In this document: in pieces, positions 5,722-8,671 of the stretch | Numbering within the stretch: the first letter of the stretch is position 1 | How the letters are laid out: each line of letters starts with the position of its first letter | Origin: an uncultured bacterium | GTDB taxonomy: Bacteria > Patescibacteriota > Saccharimonadia > Saccharimonadales > Saccharimonadaceae | DNA: 8,671 nucleotides | Direction of reading: 5' to 3' | Assembly: GCA_938045655.1 (NCBI GenBank) | Contig: CALIMO010000129.1 | Span: 1-8,671, forward strand | Program-made: the position numbers and the translations under genes | The notes under the pieces: model-generated | Told to the model about the DNA's origin: nothing | What the model saw: only the letters and a program-made list of their open reading frames with translations | Database searches by the model: none

Positions 5722-6567
5722 ATGATTCTCGACCACGCTACAACTTGGCTTATGGCGATTGGTTCTTTTATAGCACTTTGGGTTTTAAATTGGGGAGCGA
5801 ATGGAATGATGATTGCCTGTTTTTTGGCTAACGCAATTCCATTGATTTATTTTTTAATTGCTAAACCTTGCCCGAACTTCTTTAAAAATGGTTTTGAATT
5901 GGATCAGAAATGGATTAAAAAACTTTGGTTAAATACAAAATGGGAAATTATCCGCAGATTAGCTCCACGAATTGTTGCTATTTTCACAACATCATCGTTA
6001 TTATATCTTTCGCCGTCATTCGTTTCAGCCCGATATTGGATTTATACGATTGGTGCTTTTCTTGAAGGTGTAGGCTCTGCAGCAGGCGAACTTGCAAATG
6101 TTGACGTTTCTTACAACTCAAAATTAGGCTTTAAAACACAAAAAGAAGTTTATCAAAATAATAAATTTATTTGGCGGTTAGCTTTAAAATTTTTCTTTAT
6201 TCTTACAGTTTCGATTGGATTTTCGGCGCCAATTTGGGTGAATATTATTTCAAACGATTCAGCAGTGAAAAACGCAATCCTCAATCCGATGATTTTGATT
6301 TTGTTCACGATCGAAGTTGGTTCAAAAATTCGCTATTATATCTTGCTTTCAATTACGCGTTCATTTTTGAAAAAATACAATGGCACTATGCAAGTTATTT
6401 ATGCAGCAGCAACCAGTATTCTAACCCCAATTGGAATTTTAATTTTTCTAAAAACCTTAAACCTTGGCTTGACTGGCGTATTTTTAACCACTGCAATTGT
6501 TGGGTTTTTGCAATTCTTTTTATCTGAAATTTATCTTCGAAAACAAAAAATTAAAGTTGGGTTTTAA
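5722..6567 (+). CDS. MATE-type transporter, C-terminal fragment (TM5-12)
   Basis: 281 residues, in the same frame as the preceding fragment and separated from it only by TAA-GCA. It supplies the remaining hydrophobic helices: ATTWLMAIGSFIALWVLNWG (TM5), GMMIACFLANAIPLIYFLIA (TM6), the cytoplasmic linker with KLWLNTKWEIIRRLAPRIVA between the two lobes, then about six more segments ending in a basic tail (YLRKQKIKVGF). ATG 5722 has no Shine-Dalgarno and no promoter, so it could be made only by re-initiation after the TAA or by stop readthrough. The coding sequence beyond the stop is otherwise intact, so the break is recent, a strain polymorphism, a sequence error, or a tolerated split. There is no clear terminator between 6567 and the der promoter. 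Confidence 0.75.
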   Translation: MILDHATTWLMAIGSFIALWVLNWGANGMMIACFLANAIPLIYFLIAKPCPNFFKNGFELDQKWIKKLWLNTKWEIIRRLAPRIVAIFTTSSLLYLSPSFVSARYWIYTIGAFLEGVGSAAGELANVDVSYNSKLGFKTQKEVYQNNKFIWRLALKFFFILTVSIGFSAPIWVNIISNDSAVKNAILNPMILILFTIEVGSKIRYYILLSITRSFLKKYNGTMQVIYAAATSILTPIGILIFLKTLNLGLTGVFLTTAIVGFLQFFLSEIYLRKQKIKVGF

Positions 6568-6578
6568 TTTTGAAAAGT

Positions 6579-6607
6579 TTGAATTTTTAGGCATATTGTG
6601 TTATAAT
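6579..6607 (+). promoter_or_regulatory. Promoter of der with extended -10, near-leaderless
   Basis: TTGAAT (6579-6584), a 17-bp spacer and a perfect TATAAT (6602-6607) with the extended TG at 6599-6600. The expected start at 6613-6615 leaves only 2-4 nt before ATG 6617. There is no Shine-Dalgarno, and the region could not hold one after the start site. Confidence 0.75.
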
Positions 6608-6616
6608 TAAGAAACT

Positions 6617-8077
6617 ATGTCTAAAAATCTCCCTAAAGTTGCAATTATTGGTCAGGCGAATGTTGGAAAATCTTCGCTTTTTAACCGAATGATTCGCGCC
6701 CAGCAAGCTGTTGTGGCACGAGAAGCTGGAACGACGCGTGATAGCGTTCTTGGAAAAGTTAATTACAAAAAACAAGCCTTTTGGCTAATTGATACGGCTG
6801 GATTAAAAGATCCTAACGATGAATTTGAAGCGACAATTCAAGAACAAATTCAAGATGCAGTTGATGCCAGTGAATTAATTTTGGTAGTTCTTGATAGCAC
6901 TAAACCTTTTTCGAACGAAGATCGCTTGATTGCAAAAAAGGCTTTGAAATCTCGAAAGCCAGTAATTTTAGTTTTGAACAAAACTGACTTAAAAGGGAAT
7001 TTGCCAAATGAAGAATTTTTGCGACTTGGTATTAAACCGATTATTCGAACTTCTGCCGAGCATAACGCTGGCGTCGATGAACTCTTGACCGAAATTGCTG
7101 AAAAAATTCCAAAAGTTAAAGAAGAAAAACGCGACGAAGATATAATTCGTGTGGCTTTGGTTGGTCGCCCAAATGCCGGAAAATCTTATCTTTTCAATAC
7201 GATGGCAGGCAAACAACAGGCGATTGTAGCGAATGTTGCTGGAACAACGCGTGATACCAATAAAACGCAAATTCGCTTTAATGAAAAAACTATCGAAATT
7301 ATCGATACAGCTGGAATGCGAAAACCCGGCAAACAAGAAGTTGGAATTGAAAAATTTAGTGTGCTTCGAACTTTGAATGCGATTGACGAAGCCGATATCT
7401 GTTTACTTTTAATGGACGCCAACGAACTTAATACTCAGCTTGATCAACGAATTGCCGGCTTAATTAATGATGCCGGAAAAGGGATGATTATCGTAGTTTC
7501 AAAATGGGATAGCGTTGAAGGAAAAGATGCCTTCACTCGTGATACTTTGGCGCCACGAATTGCGTATTACTTCAAATTTACACCTTGGGCACCGTTAATT
7601 TTTACGAGCTCTAAAACCGGCCAAAATGTGACCAAAATTTATGATTTAATTTTAAAAGTTCACCGTAATCGTGCAAGACAAGCAAAGACTTCAATTTTGA
7701 ATCAGCTTCTACAAAAAGCAACACAAGCGCATCCGCCAGCAGGCTTAAAAAACACACATCCAAAATTGCGCTACATTTTACAAAGCGACAGTAACCCGCC
7801 TTGGTTTATTATTCACGGCTCGAATTTAAAATTTGTTCATTGGAGCTATAAACGATATTTGGAGCGCTTAATTCGTGAAAATTTTGATTATTCCGGAACA
7901 CCAATTAAGTTTTCTTTCCGTGACGAAAAACAAATTAAAGAAAACCGCGCAAGAATTTCGGCTGGTAAAAAAGTTATCAATAAAGCTTCGGGCGCTCTTA
8001 AAAAGGCAACTGATACGCAAAATAAACGCGAACGCAAACGCGACGAAAAACTTGCTCGAATTCAAAAAAATAAATAA
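6617..8077 (+). CDS. der: Ribosome biogenesis GTPase Der (EngA)
   Basis: 486 residues with the tandem G domains unique to Der, which acts in assembly of the large ribosomal subunit. G domain 1: P loop GQANVGKSS (12-20), GTTRDS (38-43), DTAGL (59-63), NKTD (121-124), TSAEHN as G5. G domain 2: GRPNAGKS (183-190), GTTRD (209-213), DTAGM (230-234), SKWD (295-298), SSKTG as G5. Residues about 350-438 are the KH-like domain, ending in GTPIKFSFRDE. A basic tail of about 45 residues (439-486, Lys/Arg-rich) follows, as in longer Der proteins. Two departures are visible: the second P loop has Ala-Gly for the usual Val-Gly, and the second G4 has Ser in place of Asn in NKWD, the residue that contacts guanine. 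ATG 6617 follows a near-leaderless promoter, and there is no other start with a Shine-Dalgarno. Confidence 0.97.
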   Translation: MSKNLPKVAIIGQANVGKSSLFNRMIRAQQAVVAREAGTTRDSVLGKVNYKKQAFWLIDTAGLKDPNDEFEATIQEQIQDAVDASELILVVLDSTKPFSNEDRLIAKKALKSRKPVILVLNKTDLKGNLPNEEFLRLGIKPIIRTSAEHNAGVDELLTEIAEKIPKVKEEKRDEDIIRVALVGRPNAGKSYLFNTMAGKQQAIVANVAGTTRDTNKTQIRFNEKTIEIIDTAGMRKPGKQEVGIEKFSVLRTLNAIDEADICLLLMDANELNTQLDQRIAGLINDAGKGMIIVVSKWDSVEGKDAFTRDTLAPRIAYYFKFTPWAPLIFTSSKTGQNVTKIYDLILKVHRNRARQAKTSILNQLLQKATQAHPPAGLKNTHPKLRYILQSDSNPPWFIIHGSNLKFVHWSYKRYLERLIRENFDYSGTPIKFSFRDEKQIKENRARISAGKKVINKASGALKKATDTQNKRERKRDEKLARIQKNK

Positions 8078-8080
8078 TTT

Positions 8081-8104
8081 TCGCCCCGCGCTTGGGGCGA
8101 TTTT
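8081..8104 (+). terminator. GC-rich hairpin between der and pth, weak terminator or attenuator
   Basis: TCGCCCC (8081-8087) and GGGGCGA (8094-8100) form a perfect 7-bp stem around GCGCTT, followed by only four T bases (8101-8104) and then directly by the pth Shine-Dalgarno. Since pth shows no promoter of its own, termination here must be partial, or the hairpin acts as a processing or stability element between the two genes. Confidence 0.65.
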
Positions 8105-8116
8105 CGAAAGGATGAA

Positions 8117-8671
8117 ATGAAAATTATACTTTTTCAAGGCAATTTTCCAGAAAAATATAATGGAACGCGCCATAATATTGGCTTTGAATTTGCAGATTTT
8201 TTAGCGAAAAAATTTAACGCAAAATTTCAAGAAAAGCCAAAATTTAAAGCTTTTATTGCTGAAATTTCGCTTTTTGGCGAAAAGGTTTTGCTCGTTAAAC
8301 CAACAACTTTTTATAATGAAACAGGTTTTTCGGCACGTTCAATTTGCGATTTTTATAAAGTGGATTTTCGAAAAGATTTTTTGGCCGTTCATGATGATCT
8401 TGATTTAGATTTTGGTGTGGTTCGTGTTCGAAAAAGCGGAAGCTCGGCCGGAAATAATGGTTTGAAATCTTTAATTTCAGTTTTTGGCGAAGATTTTGCA
8501 CGAATAAAAATCGGTATCAAAAATAAATTTCTACCCAAAATTGGTGCAATGAATTTTGTTCTTGCAAAATTTTCGAAAAGTGAAAGCGAAAAACTGCCCC
8601 AGATTTTTGAAGTTTGTGAAGATTTTGTTGAAAAATTTGCGAAAGATTCACTAAAAAACGATAAGTGCTCA
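8117..8671 (+). CDS. pth: Peptidyl-tRNA hydrolase, partial at the 3' end
   Basis: The first 185 codons of Pth, which frees tRNA from peptidyl-tRNA dropped by the ribosome. In family order: GN (8-9), TRHNIGFEFAD with catalytic His19 (His20 in E. coli), KPTTFYNETG with Asn67 (Asn68), VHDDLDL with Asp93 (Asp93), and SSAGNNGLKS (109-118). The last motif is normally GGSAGGHNGL: at the place of E. coli His113 there is Asn113, while Asn114 is kept. The GNPG loop is changed to GNFP. ATG 8117 follows AAAGGA (8107-8112) by 4 nt. An out-of-frame ATG at 8112 opens the two-codon frame ATGAAATGA, whose stop overlaps the pth ATG. The gene lies 39 bp after der with a hairpin between, so it depends on der transcription. 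About 185-200 residues are usual, so little is missing. Confidence 0.93.
   Translation, partial: MKIILFQGNFPEKYNGTRHNIGFEFADFLAKKFNAKFQEKPKFKAFIAEISLFGEKVLLVKPTTFYNETGFSARSICDFYKVDFRKDFLAVHDDLDLDFGVVRVRKSGSSAGNNGLKSLISVFGEDFARIKIGIKNKFLPKIGAMNFVLAKFSKSESEKLPQIFEVCEDFVEKFAKDSLKNDKCS

Larger units (their letters stand above)
370..8578. repeat. Dispersed over-represented palindrome TTTCGAAA
   Basis: Fourteen copies of TTTCGAAA begin at 370, 1078, 1758, 2191, 2650, 3261, 3812, 4654, 4933, 5206, 5593, 8102, 8366 and 8571, counted by eye. The core TTCGAA occurs 28 times. Base composition alone predicts about 0.3 and about 3. Four copies lie between genes, at 370, 3261, 5206 and 8102, each next to a -10 element or Shine-Dalgarno. 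The others lie inside coding sequence in more than one reading frame. Confidence 0.7.

Noticed and set aside
6989..7336. Long minus-strand open frames opposite der, such as 6989-7336 and 7868-8173
   Set aside because: They are antisense shadows of a strongly conserved gene, with Phe/Ser/Cys-rich products and no start signals.
1..8671. Alternative genetic code with UGA as Gly or Trp
   Set aside because: All genes read full length with TGA unused, Trp is TGG and Gly is GGN; nothing requires recoding. The stop in the transporter is TAA, not TGA.
1..8671. Insertion sequences, tRNA or rRNA genes, CRISPR arrays
   Set aside because: No transposase-like protein, terminal inverted repeats, cloverleaf, or regularly spaced repeats were seen. 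The only repeats are short tail-coding duplications and the dispersed TTTCGAAA.

Overview
The window looks like a chromosomal segment from a small-genome, low-GC bacterium (roughly 36-38% GC by eye). My best guess is a member of the Candidate Phyla Radiation, probably Saccharibacteria (TM7). The grounds are compact gene packing, strong reuse of one promoter design, very short or absent mRNA leaders, divergent but recognisable housekeeping proteins (Der, Pth, an RsuA/RluB-type pseudouridine synthase) and a two-component pair with long disordered tails. All intact genes end in TAA and TGA is never needed as a sense codon, so the standard bacterial code fits; the UGA=Gly code of Gracilibacteria/Absconditabacteria is not required. 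The lineage is an inference and no 16S or marker phylogeny is present.

Layout: (1) 73-309, a self-contained unit with a strong extended -10 promoter, a 41-residue very basic protein and a terminator. (2) 324-1287, a second unit with promoter, a GNAT-fold acetyltransferase carrying a coiled-coil C-terminal extension, and a terminator. (3) 1289-4992, a signalling operon: a soluble PAS-HisKA-HATPase sensor kinase, a receiver-only response regulator, then a pseudouridine synthase 3 nt after the regulator stop, closed by a terminator that can work in both directions. Kinase and regulator both carry roughly 200-250-residue Q/N/P-rich tails, and the tails share a 13-residue motif (I-x2-ILK-x4-ENP). 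(4) 4998-5232, a minus-strand reading frame that looks protein-like but lacks a start codon in frame, with a promoter overlapping that of the gene on the other side. (5) 5233-6567, a MATE-type transporter cut in two by an in-frame TAA. (6) 6579-8671, der (ribosome assembly GTPase) on a near-leaderless promoter, then a GC-rich hairpin and the 5' 185 codons of pth (peptidyl-tRNA hydrolase), which runs off the window.

Der, Pth, the pseudouridine synthase and perhaps the 41-residue protein all act on ribosomes or translation. The two-component pair has no DNA-binding output domain, so it probably signals through protein contacts, for which the shared tail motif is a candidate. The strongest unexplained whole-window signal is a large excess of the palindrome TTTCGAAA (14 copies, about 0.3 expected from base composition) and its core TTCGAA (28 copies, about 3 expected). 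No RNA genes, insertion sequences or CRISPR arrays were seen.
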